Shown one piece after another: positions 56,354 to 64,000 of a stretch of 64,000 nt of DNA. A program made the position numbers and the translations under genes. Under the pieces are notes generated by a model. That model searched no databases and had not been told where the DNA came from. It was given only the letters and a program-made list of their open reading frames with translations. The stretch's first letter is position 1; every line of letters begins with the position of its first letter. Origin of the DNA: Exiguobacterium sp. SL-9 (GTDB lineage Bacteria; Bacillota; Bacilli; Exiguobacteriales; Exiguobacteriaceae); assembly GCF_004336985.1 (NCBI RefSeq), contig NZ_SJUO01000001.1:310001-374000 (forward strand). The letters run 5' to 3'.

Positions 56354-58375
56354 TTAAATCACCCCAATACTTTTCACTTCAATCGAGCTGAGCAGTTCGT
56401 TGTAGGCGAGAACCGGTACGTCCGGATAATACCGTTCGAGCAGTTGTCTCACGAACAGGCGAATCGTCGGCGAGCAGAGAATGACGGCCGAGGCCCCGTA
56501 GCGTTCGAACATCGACAGTTGCTCACCGGAGCGTTCGATGATTTCACGTGCCTGTTCTGGGTCGAGCGCCAAATAGTTGCCGAACTCGGTTTTTTGAACG
56601 GCGTCTTGAATGAGCTGTTCGGTCTGGCCACCGAGCGTCACGACGTAGAGCGGTCCATCCGGCGGGCTGACTTGGTCTGTCAATTGACGAGACAAGCCTT
56701 GGCGGCAATACTCGCCGAGGATGTCGGCATCTTTTGTCACCTTGCCATAGTCGGCCATCGTCTCGAACAAGAGCGGCAAATTGCGAATCGAGACATGCTC
56801 TTTCAATAAATGACGAAGTACTTTTTGAATGTCCCCGATCGAGAGGACCGACGGCGTCACGTCTTCGACGAGCACCGGATGCGTCTCTTTCAAGTGTTCG
56901 ACCAGCTGCTTCGTCTCTTCGCGGCCGAGAAGGTCGGCCGCGTGCTTTTTGAGCGTCTCGGTCAAATGCGTCGCGACGACCGAAGGCGGATCGACAACGG
57001 TGTATCCGCTCATTTCAGCACGCGTCCGCGTCTCTTCATCAATCCAAAGGGCCGGGAGACCGAACGCGGGTTCCGTCGTTTCGATCCCGTATACTTCCGG
57101 ATCCTCGATGCCAGGGCTCATCGCCAAGTAATGATCGAGCAAGAGCTCCCCTTCGGCGACGACGTTCCCTTTCACTTTGATCCGGTATGCGTTCGGCGAC
57201 AGCTGTAAATGATCTCGAATTCGAACCGTTGGCAAGATGAAGCCAAGTTCAAGTGCGAGTTGACGACGAATCATGACGACCCGGTCAAGCAAATCACCGC
57301 CTTGCGATTCATCGGCGAGCGGGATGAGCCCGTAACCGAACTCGAACTCGATGGCATCGATTTGTAAGAGCGACACAACGGTCTCTGTCGGCGCCGATGG
57401 TTCTTCTTCCGGCAACGGTGTATCGATCACCCGTTTCATGTTGCGACGCATCGTGTATGCCCCGTAGAAAGCAACACCTGCGATGATGAGCGTCACCGGG
57501 AGCAGGCTCGGTGAGATAAACCCGAGCATGATGACAATCGAGCCAGCGATGTAGAGAAGCGTTGGATTTTGACCGAGTTGGTCGACGACGTCTTCCCCTA
57601 AGTTTCCATCTGACACGGCACGCGTGACGATAATCCCGGTTGCTGTCGAGATGAGGAGCGCCGGGATTTGACCGACGAGTCCGTCCCCGATCGTCATGAG
57701 CGAGAACGTCTGGAACGCTTGTCCGACCGGAAGGCCCATTTGGACGGTTCCGATGATGATTCCGAAAATCAAGTTGATGACGACAATAATGATTCCGGCG
57801 ATAGCGTCCCCTTTGACGAACTTCGAGGCCCCGTCCATCGATCCGTAGAAATCCGCTTCACTTTGAATTTTTTTTCGGCGGATTTGAGCATCCTTGTCGT
57901 CAATCAATCCTGAGTTCAAGTCGGCATCGATCGCCATCTGTTTACCAGGCATCGCGTCAAGCGTGAAGCGGGCCGAGACTTCCGATACACGTTCCGCCCC
58001 TTTCGTGATGACGACGAATTGGATGATGACGAGGATGAGGAAGACGACGAACCCGACGAGCACGTTCCCGCCAACGACGAAGTTCCCGAACGTCTCGATG
58101 ACTTCCCCGCCGTATCCGGTCGATAAAATCGAACGTGTCGTCGACACGTTCAATCCGAGCCGGAACAGCGTCACAATCAGTAAAAGAGAAGGAAAGACCG
58201 AGAAGTCGAGCGCCTCGCGGGCGTTCATCGCGACGAGTAGAATCATCAAGGCGATCAGTATATTAACAATGATTAAAAAATCTAATATGAACCCCGGTAA
58301 CGGGATGACGAGCATGACGACGATCATGAGAACGCCGATCAATACCGCGAAATCTTTCGCTTTTACAGCCAACAC
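56354..58375 (-). CDS. flhA: Flagellar export gate protein FlhA
   Basis: A 673-residue gate of the flagellar type III export apparatus. Eight membrane helices in the first half include the FHIPEP region (LDAMPGKQMAIDADLNSGLI) which couples to proton flow; the second half is the cytoplasmic ring that docks substrates. The start is GTG at 58375 (or the next codon, TTG) with GAGGAGG upstream. Between flhB and flhF as in B. subtilis. Confidence 0.95.
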   Translation of the reverse strand: MLAVKAKDFAVLIGVLMIVVMLVIPLPGFILDFLIIVNILIALMILLVAMNAREALDFSVFPSLLLIVTLFRLGLNVSTTRSILSTGYGGEVIETFGNFVVGGNVLVGFVVFLILVIIQFVVITKGAERVSEVSARFTLDAMPGKQMAIDADLNSGLIDDKDAQIRRKKIQSEADFYGSMDGASKFVKGDAIAGIIIVVINLIFGIIIGTVQMGLPVGQAFQTFSLMTIGDGLVGQIPALLISTATGIIVTRAVSDGNLGEDVVDQLGQNPTLLYIAGSIVIMLGFISPSLLPVTLIIAGVAFYGAYTMRRNMKRVIDTPLPEEEPSAPTETVVSLLQIDAIEFEFGYGLIPLADESQGGDLLDRVVMIRRQLALELGFILPTVRIRDHLQLSPNAYRIKVKGNVVAEGELLLDHYLAMSPGIEDPEVYGIETTEPAFGLPALWIDEETRTRAEMSGYTVVDPPSVVATHLTETLKKHAADLLGREETKQLVEHLKETHPVLVEDVTPSVLSIGDIQKVLRHLLKEHVSIRNLPLLFETMADYGKVTKDADILGEYCRQGLSRQLTDQVSPPDGPLYVVTLGGQTEQLIQDAVQKTEFGNYLALDPEQAREIIERSGEQLSMFERYGASAVILCSPTIRLFVRQLLERYYPDVPVLAYNELLSSIEVKSIGVI

Positions 58376-58385
58376 ATACTCCTCC

Positions 58386-59477
58386 TCAAGACGGTTGTTT
58401 CAATTGATAGACGAACGCGAGCACTTCGGCGATCGCCTGATAAAACGACTCGTCAACGACTTCTCCGATTTCCATTTGGGCGTACAACGCACGGGCCAAC
58501 GGCTTATTTTCCACAATCGGGATGTCATGTTCTTTGGCCACATCGCGGATGTTGAAGGCGACTTGGTCGACGCCTTTCGCGACGACGAGCGGCGCAAAGT
58601 CTTTCGTATCGTCATAGCGAATGACGACGGCATAATGGGTCGGGTTTGTGATGACGACGTCCGCGTTTGGAATCTCTTGCATCATGCGGCGCATCGCCAT
58701 CTCCCGTTGTTGTTGTTTGATTTTCGACTTGATGAGCGGGTCACCTTCACTGTTTTTATACTCGTCTTTTACGTCTTGTTTCGACATGCGAATCGATTTT
58801 TCAAAATCGAATCGTTGATAGAAGAAATCGAGCAGAGCGAGTGCGAGCAAGGCGACGCTCACCCATAGTCCGAGTTCAATCGTGATGCTCGCGAGCGCGA
58901 TGACCGATTCACGAACATGTTCGACCGCCATCCGGGACAGCTCTTTTTGGTTTTGCCAGAGCACGGCAACAGCAGTCGTCAGGATAATCAATAATTTGAA
59001 TAAGGACTTTAAAAATTCGACGACCGCTTTCATGCTAATAATCCGTTTGACCCCTTTGATGGGATCGATGCGTTCGAGTTTCGGTTGAATCGCCTCTGCC
59101 GAGAACAACGTCCCGATTTGAAGGTAGTTGATCAAAACCCCGAACACGACCGCGACGACGAAGAATGGACCTACAATCAGGCCGACTCGAAGCAACAAAT
59201 CGGTGAGCATTCCAGACAATCCGTTTGATAGATCGAATAACAAGTAACTCGTACCAAGCAAATCTTTCGTCAAGCCGAATAGTTGCTTGCCGAGATATGG
59301 TCCCAAAAACGATAACATGAGAAACATCGCGAACAAGGCGAAGGCGCCGGTCAAATCGGCTGACTTGGCGACTTGTCCTTTCTTGCGCGAGTCCTCCCGC
59401 TTACGCGGGGTCGCTTTTTCGGTTTTTTCTCCTGCAAAAAATTGAAGATCGACCGATAAGGTGTATAGAGGCTTCAT
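58386..59477 (-). CDS. flhB: Flagellar export switch protein FlhB
   Basis: A 363-residue membrane protein that switches export from rod/hook to filament proteins. VDLQFFAGEKTEKATPRKRED at the N-terminus, four membrane helices, and the autocleavage motif NPTH (in VVITNPTHYAVVIRYD) are present. Overlaps fliR by four bases. Confidence 0.95.
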   Translation of the reverse strand: MKPLYTLSVDLQFFAGEKTEKATPRKREDSRKKGQVAKSADLTGAFALFAMFLMLSFLGPYLGKQLFGLTKDLLGTSYLLFDLSNGLSGMLTDLLLRVGLIVGPFFVVAVVFGVLINYLQIGTLFSAEAIQPKLERIDPIKGVKRIISMKAVVEFLKSLFKLLIILTTAVAVLWQNQKELSRMAVEHVRESVIALASITIELGLWVSVALLALALLDFFYQRFDFEKSIRMSKQDVKDEYKNSEGDPLIKSKIKQQQREMAMRRMMQEIPNADVVITNPTHYAVVIRYDDTKDFAPLVVAKGVDQVAFNIRDVAKEHDIPIVENKPLARALYAQMEIGEVVDESFYQAIAEVLAFVYQLKQPS

Positions 59478-60244
59478 GAGGCGTCTCCTAGCAAAGTCAT
59501 AAAATCACGTAACACTTCTTGTAACACCGGGATGAACTGGCTGATTCCGTTTAAGGTCAGCCCCATCATGACGACCATGACCGAGAATCCCGCAATCAGC
59601 TTGAAAGAGAACCCGATTGCAAAAATATTGAACTGCGGGGCCGATTTTGCCAAGAACCCAAGCGCCATGTCGACGAGTAAGAGCGACGCCATGAGCGGAA
59701 AGGCGAGCTGCAAGGCGACCATCATCGTCATCGTGACGACTTTCACGGCCATCATGAGCGATGCTTCACTGAAGTCGATGATCGGCTGGCCTGGCGGATA
59801 AATTTGAAAGCTGTAATAGATGCCATCGATCAGCAATAAATGCAAGTTGCTCGACAACATGATAAACAATGTAAAGATGTAATAAAATCGTCCGATCAAG
59901 GGCGACTGTCCTCCGAACATCGGGTCGTAAGCCGATGCCATCGCGAGTCCAAGCTGCAAATCGATGACCCCTCCCGCGATTTGGGGAGCAAAGAATAAGA
60001 TATTGATTAAAATACCGAGTACCAAGCCGATCAAGACTTCGTACAATACTTGCAAGATGTACGCTTGACCGAGTTCGAGCGGTTCCGTCACCGTGAACAT
60101 CGCGTAATACGCTAAAAAGGCGCTGAAGGCGACGCGATGCATGACCGGCAGCTGTCTAGATGAAAACAACGGGACACTCACGAAGAAACCGGACAGACGT
60201 GCGAACGTCAAACCGTATAGACTAATAAAATCGACCGCATTCAT
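59474..60244 (-). CDS. fliR: Flagellar export apparatus protein FliR
   Basis: A 256-residue polytopic component of the FliPQR export gate. LTFARLSGFFVSVPLFSSRQLPVMHR near the start is typical. Overlaps fliQ upstream and flhB downstream, each by ATGA. Confidence 0.94.
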   Translation of the reverse strand: MNAVDFISLYGLTFARLSGFFVSVPLFSSRQLPVMHRVAFSAFLAYYAMFTVTEPLELGQAYILQVLYEVLIGLVLGILINILFFAPQIAGGVIDLQLGLAMASAYDPMFGGQSPLIGRFYYIFTLFIMLSSNLHLLLIDGIYYSFQIYPPGQPIIDFSEASLMMAVKVVTMTMMVALQLAFPLMASLLLVDMALGFLAKSAPQFNIFAIGFSFKLIAGFSVMVVMMGLTLNGISQFIPVLQEVLRDFMTLLGDAS

Positions 60245-60513
60245 TTCGAGGCGACCTCGACCATCAGTTCAAAAATCAATCGGGTGAACCCTTCGATCTG
60301 TTGCAACATCCAAGGCCCAAAGATGACAAGCCCGATAAAGACCGAGACGATCTTCGGGACGAACGATAGCGTCTGCTCTTGAATTTGTGTCGTCGCCTGT
60401 AAAATCGAAATGACGAGACCGACGACGAGTGAAATCAATAAGAGCGGCATCGAGATTTTCAATAACGTCCACACACTCTCCGTCGCCAAATAGATGACCA
60501 TTTCCTGCGTCAT
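60241..60513 (-). CDS. fliQ: Flagellar export apparatus protein FliQ
   Basis: A 90-residue protein with two membrane helices, usual for FliQ. LPLLLISLVVGLVISILQATTQIQEQTLSFVPKI is diagnostic. GTAGGAGG precedes the ATG, 11 bases after fliP. Confidence 0.95.
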   Translation of the reverse strand: MTQEMVIYLATESVWTLLKISMPLLLISLVVGLVISILQATTQIQEQTLSFVPKIVSVFIGLVIFGPWMLQQIEGFTRLIFELMVEVASK

Positions 60514-60524
60514 ATTCGTTCCTC

Positions 60525-61190
60525 CTACATACTTCTAAGCAAGGACTCCACAATCAAGTGCCATCCATCCACCAACACAAACAATAACAGTTTGAACGGC
60601 AAAGCGATCATGACCGGAGGAAGCATCATCATCCCCATCGACATGAGGACACTCGCCACGACCATATCAATGATCAAAAACGGCAAGAAGATCATGAATC
60701 CGATTTGAAACGCCGTCTTCAGCTCACTGATCGCATAGGCCGGAACCATCGCGAGGAGCGGGACGTCTTCGACCGACTCTGGTTGCTCATAGTTCCCATA
60801 TTTAATGAATAATTGCAAATCCTCTTGGCGTGTATATTGGGCCATGAACCGTTTCATCGTATTCCCCGCCTCTTCGAACGCCTCGTCTTGACTGATTCGA
60901 TCGTCCATGTATGGCGAGAGTGCCTTATCGTTTAACTCCGTTAGCACCGGCGACATGACGAACAACGTGATAAACAGGGCAAGACCGATAATCAGTTGGT
61001 TCGGTGGCGTTTGCTGCGTACCGAGCGCCGGACGGATAAAGGAAAGTACGACGACGACGCGTGTAAAACAAGTCATCAAGATAAGGAAAGATGGCGCGAG
61101 CGTAAGCAGTGTCAACACGACCAATAGTTTAATCGAGGTCGATGTACTGTCTGGCGTCTCTAGGTTGATCAGTTGTTCAATCGTCGTCAT
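60525..61190 (-). CDS. fliP: Flagellar export apparatus protein FliP
   Basis: A 221-residue core of the export gate. LTLLTLAPSFLILMTCFTRVVVVLSFIRPALGTQQTPPNQ and the C-terminal MGMMMLPPVMIALPFKLLLFVLVDGW are highly conserved. Overlaps fliO by four bases. Probable partner of SwrB. Confidence 0.96.
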   Translation of the reverse strand: MTTIEQLINLETPDSTSTSIKLLVVLTLLTLAPSFLILMTCFTRVVVVLSFIRPALGTQQTPPNQLIIGLALFITLFVMSPVLTELNDKALSPYMDDRISQDEAFEEAGNTMKRFMAQYTRQEDLQLFIKYGNYEQPESVEDVPLLAMVPAYAISELKTAFQIGFMIFLPFLIIDMVVASVLMSMGMMMLPPVMIALPFKLLLFVLVDGWHLIVESLLRSM

Positions 61191-61681
61191 CGTTTCTTCC
61201 TCACTTCTTCAATCTGGGCCAATTGCTGTTTGAACGTGTCGAGAAAAGCCGACGTGTTCGAGTTGTTTAAGGCAGGCGCATCGTGTGTCGCCTCATCCAT
61301 CGCTTCGGCATCGAGCCGGTCTAGCAGTTGAATCGAGTCGCCAACACCGAGCACGTAAACTTGTTCACCGAGTTTGACGAGTTGAACCGATCGGTCTTTG
61401 CCGAGCGGGACCCCGCCAAGATGTGTCAAATGCTGAGCTGTTTTGACGCCTTGCGTACGTGCGTTCAACCAACGAACGAGAACGAGAAAACCGCCGATGA
61501 CAACGACCAGACTCAAGATGAGCTTGATCGCTGTCCCGACCGTTGAGACGGCCGATTTGACGGGTTCCTCTTTCGTGTCTGGCTGTTGTTGCTCGAACTG
61601 TTGATCGACGGTGGCGGCCTCGACCGTGGTCGGGACGCTTAGCCCGACCACGAGAAGGATAATCAACCACCACTTGTTCAT
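61187..61681 (-). CDS. fliO: Flagellar biosynthesis protein FliO/FliZ
   Basis: A 164-residue protein that helps FliP assemble. A signal-like N-terminal helix (KWWLIILLVVGLSVPTTVEA) leads to a short outside segment, a second helix (ILSLVVVIGGFLVLVRWL), and a cytoplasmic FliO barrel (LGGVPLGKDRSVQLVKLGEQVYVLGVG). The ATG overlaps the cheY stop (ATGA); there is no strong ribosome binding site, so it is probably made by coupled translation. Confidence 0.9.
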   Translation of the reverse strand: MNKWWLIILLVVGLSVPTTVEAATVDQQFEQQQPDTKEEPVKSAVSTVGTAIKLILSLVVVIGGFLVLVRWLNARTQGVKTAQHLTHLGGVPLGKDRSVQLVKLGEQVYVLGVGDSIQLLDRLDAEAMDEATHDAPALNNSNTSAFLDTFKQQLAQIEEVRKKR

Positions 61682-62043
61682 TGTGCGACCGTTTTCGAAA
61701 CTGCTTCGACGACCCGTTCCGCATTGAACGGCTTGACGATAAAGTCTTTTGCGCCTGCTTGAATCGCATCGATGACCATCGCTTGTTGTCCCATCGCAGA
61801 ACACATGATCACTTTCGCGTTCGAATCGAAGCCACGAATTTCTTTCAACGCGGCCAACCCGTCCATCTCCGGCATCGTGATGTCGAGCGTGACGAGGTCT
61901 GGCATAAGTTCGCGATATTTTGCGACCGCATCGACGCCGTTCTCTGCTTCGCCGACAACCTCAAATCCATTCTTTGTCAAGATATCCTTAATCATCATGC
62001 GCATGAACGCCGCATCATCTACCACTAAAATTTTTGCACTCAT
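61678..62043 (-). CDS. cheY: Chemotaxis response regulator CheY
   Basis: A 121-residue single-domain receiver that binds the flagellar switch when phosphorylated. Acidic pair in VVDDAAFMR, phospho-acceptor Asp in TLDITMPEMDG (about 54), Ser in CSAMG and Lys in FIVKPF are present. AAGGAGG precedes the ATG at 62043. Between fliY and fliO as in B. subtilis. Confidence 0.96.
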   Translation of the reverse strand: MSAKILVVDDAAFMRMMIKDILTKNGFEVVGEAENGVDAVAKYRELMPDLVTLDITMPEMDGLAALKEIRGFDSNAKVIMCSAMGQQAMVIDAIQAGAKDFIVKPFNAERVVEAVSKTVAQ

Positions 62044-62056
62044 TTGTTCTTCCTCC

Positions 62057-63166
62057 TTAAACGATGCCAATCCGCTCGTGCGGTTGGATAATTTCTGTTA
62101 CACGGACCCCGAAGTTCTCTTCGATGACGACGACTTCGCCGCGGGCGATCCGCTGTTGGTTCACATAAATATCGACCGGCTCACCGGCCAGCTTGTCGAG
62201 TTCGATAATCGAGCCTTGCGACAATTCAAGCACTTCACGGACCGAACGTTTTGTCCGTCCGAGTTCGACCGTCACGCTCAGCGGAACGTCGTATAACAGA
62301 CCGAGGTTCGCCGGAATCGAGTCGTTCGTCGACGGTGCGTGCAGAGGCATAAATTCGGCTTGACTGACAGCGACTTCAGGAGCCGACTTCACTTCCTGAC
62401 GTACAGGTTGTTGCTGTGGAGCCGCAGCGGCCGGTGTTTTTGGTGCCTCTGGCTTCGGTGCGGCCGCAGCCGGTGCGACCGGTTGAGGGGAGGTGGCCGT
62501 CATCAATTCATTGACGAGCTGCTTGCCAAATTGAATCGGTGCAATTTGAACAATTTTCGAGTCGATTAACGTGCCGACCTTCAAGTTGAACTCAATCAAC
62601 ACCATCGTTTCCCAAAGTTCAAGACGATCGATAATCGTCTGGGTCTTCGTCGCATCGAACACTTCGACGAGCGGCGGTGAGATATCGATTTTTTTTGAGA
62701 ACACAGTCGACAATGACGTCGCTGCTGCCCCCATCATTTGGTTCATCGCTTCTTGTACGGCCGAGAGTCGAATTTCATCCAACCCTTCTGGATCGACATC
62801 GATCCCGTTTCCGCCGAGCATCAAGTCCGAGATGATGGCGGCATCCTCACGTGTCAACACGAGGACGTTTTCGCCTTTCAAGCCTTCTGTGTAACCGACG
62901 CGAAGCGCCACGTGCGGTGTCGGATAACGCTCACGGAGCGCATCGATCGTGACTTCGCTGACGATCGGGGTCGTGATTTCTACTTTTTGTTGCAGTAACG
63001 TCGATAACGCCGTCGCCGAGTTTCCGAACGAGATATTCCCGATCTCTCCTAAAGCGTCGCTCTCCATCGAGTCAAGATGCTCTTCGGGCTTCGCCTCTGG
63101 TTGCGACGACTCGCTCGTCCCTCGCAATAACGCGTCTATCTCATCTTGTGACAACATCTCACTCAT
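62057..63166 (-). CDS. fliY: Flagellar switch phosphatase FliY
   Basis: A 369-residue motor switch protein that also dephosphorylates CheY-P. An N-terminal CheY-P binding peptide (MLSQDEIDALLRG), CheC-like phosphatase helices (LGEIGNISFGNSATALS and VQEAMNQMMGAAATSLS), an Ala/Pro/Gln-rich linker (about 225-270), and a C-terminal FliN/SpoA domain (LSVTVELGRTKRSVREVLEL). Overlaps fliM by four bases. Confidence 0.96.
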   Translation of the reverse strand: MSEMLSQDEIDALLRGTSESSQPEAKPEEHLDSMESDALGEIGNISFGNSATALSTLLQQKVEITTPIVSEVTIDALRERYPTPHVALRVGYTEGLKGENVLVLTREDAAIISDLMLGGNGIDVDPEGLDEIRLSAVQEAMNQMMGAAATSLSTVFSKKIDISPPLVEVFDATKTQTIIDRLELWETMVLIEFNLKVGTLIDSKIVQIAPIQFGKQLVNELMTATSPQPVAPAAAAPKPEAPKTPAAAAPQQQPVRQEVKSAPEVAVSQAEFMPLHAPSTNDSIPANLGLLYDVPLSVTVELGRTKRSVREVLELSQGSIIELDKLAGEPVDIYVNQQRIARGEVVVIEENFGVRVTEIIQPHERIGIV

Positions 63167-64000
63167 TGCTCTTCCTCCTTCACCCGGTGGAGCACTTGAA
63201 CCGCCATTCGTTTCCCGCTCACACCGACTTGCCCTTTGAACACTTTATTTTCCCCTACCATGACGGATAACGGGTCTTTCACTAATTGATCGAGCGTCAA
63301 ACAATCGCCGACCTCTAAATGCAACAAGTCACCGAACGTGATCGTCGTCTCTCCGAGCAGGGACACGACTTCAACCGTCGAGTTCATCAATTGGGCTTTG
63401 AGCGGTTCCTTACTGTTGCCGCTCGCATTGCGGCGGTTGGCCTCTTGCATCCAGTAATGACTTGACAGTTTGGATAAAACCGGCTCAATCGTCACGAACG
63501 GCAAGCAGACGTTGATGGTACCGCTCACTTCGCCGATGGTGACCCCGATTGAGATGAGGACGACCGTCTCGTTTGGCGAGACGAGTTGAAGAAACTGTGG
63601 ATTGACTTCGACCGCGGTCATCTCTGACTTAATCTCGGCAATCGATTCCCATGCCTCCCCGTATCCGGCAAACGCTCGTTTATACAACTGGGTCAAGATA
63701 CGCATCTCGATTTCTGTGAAACTCTCGACTTTTTCAATTTCGACCCCGGGACCACCGAGCAGGCGATCGAGCATCGCGTATGAGATATTCGGATTGACCT
63801 CGATGATGAAGCGGCCGTTGAGTGGCGGAGCCTCGATCAAGTTGATCATCGTCATACTCGGGATGGAATGAATGAATTCATCGTACGGGAGCTGTTCGAC
63901 GGAGTTGACTGTGAATTGCACGTACGTCCGGAGCTGGGCCGAAAAGAACGTCGTCAACATGCGTGTGAAGTGTTCATGGATTCGGGTCAGACTGCGGATT
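63163..64000 (-). CDS. fliM: Flagellar motor switch protein FliM (partial, N-terminus beyond the window)
   Basis: Core of the motor C-ring controlling rotation direction. The reading frame is open from 63163 to the window edge: upstream of the methionine at 63960 it continues IRSLTRIHEHFTR, matching FliM, so the true start lies outside. Visible are FFSAQLRTYVQFTVNSVEQLPYDEF, a middle domain with LDRLLGGPG, and the C-terminal SpoA domain (LHLEVGDCLTLDQLVKDPL). Confidence 0.95.
   Translation of the reverse strand, partial: IRSLTRIHEHFTRMLTTFFSAQLRTYVQFTVNSVEQLPYDEFIHSIPSMTMINLIEAPPLNGRFIIEVNPNISYAMLDRLLGGPGVEIEKVESFTEIEMRILTQLYKRAFAGYGEAWESIAEIKSEMTAVEVNPQFLQLVSPNETVVLISIGVTIGEVSGTINVCLPFVTIEPVLSKLSSHYWMQEANRRNASGNSKEPLKAQLMNSTVEVVSLLGETTITFGDLLHLEVGDCLTLDQLVKDPLSVMVGENKVFKGQVGVSGKRMAVQVLHRVKEEEQ

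Overview
The window is a stretch of low-to-mid GC Firmicute chromosome from the order Bacillales. Gene order follows Bacillus subtilis closely over two blocks, but the spore genes that normally sit in these blocks are missing. Together with a FemX-type interpeptide-bridge enzyme next to murE, this points to a non-sporulating, motile relative such as Exiguobacterium. The genus is inferred from gene order and content, not proven. Of 62 protein genes, 59 lie on the minus strand; only ansA, ypdA and fer are on the plus strand. Both edges cut a gene (cmk on the left, fliM on the right). I saw no rRNA, tRNA, insertion sequence, prophage or CRISPR array.

Region 1 (1-11.2 kb) matches the B. subtilis cmk-ypfA-prsW-ypdA-gudB-mecB-recS-ypbB-fer neighbourhood. 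It holds cytidylate kinase, a PilZ protein, a membrane protease, asparaginase, YpdA, glutamate dehydrogenase, Ddl, MecA, a CarH/LitR-type B12 photoreceptor regulator, RecQ with YpbB, and ferredoxin. Region 2 (11.2-17.7 kb) holds a lipoprotein nuclease and a BMP-family nucleoside ABC transporter with a GntR regulator.

Region 3 (18-36.3 kb) holds ftsK/spoIIIE, rnjB, a murE-femX-M15 peptidase operon in place of the spoVF/asd/dap genes, mlpA, pnpA, rpsO, ribF, truB and the rimP-nusA-rnpM-ylxQ-infB-rbfA operon. Region 4 (36.3-49.8 kb) holds polC, proS, rseP, dxr, cdsA, uppS, frr, pyrH, tsf and rpsB: replication, translation, isoprenoid and phospholipid synthesis.

Region 5 (49.8-64 kb) is the distal half of the fla/che operon, reading right to left: fliM, fliY, cheY, fliO, fliP, fliQ, fliR, flhB, flhA, flhF, flhG, cheA, cheW, cheC, cheD, sigD, swrB. 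The order is as in B. subtilis except that cheB is missing between flhG and cheA.

The most unusual observations are: a 10-bp hairpin between the Shine-Dalgarno sequence and start codon of cmk; a CarH-like regulator with adjacent 11-bp direct repeats in its own promoter region; repeated placement of strong terminators directly against the next gene's ribosome binding site; an RNase J2-like protein with an intact metal site; and canonical cre boxes before gudB and the BMP transporter.
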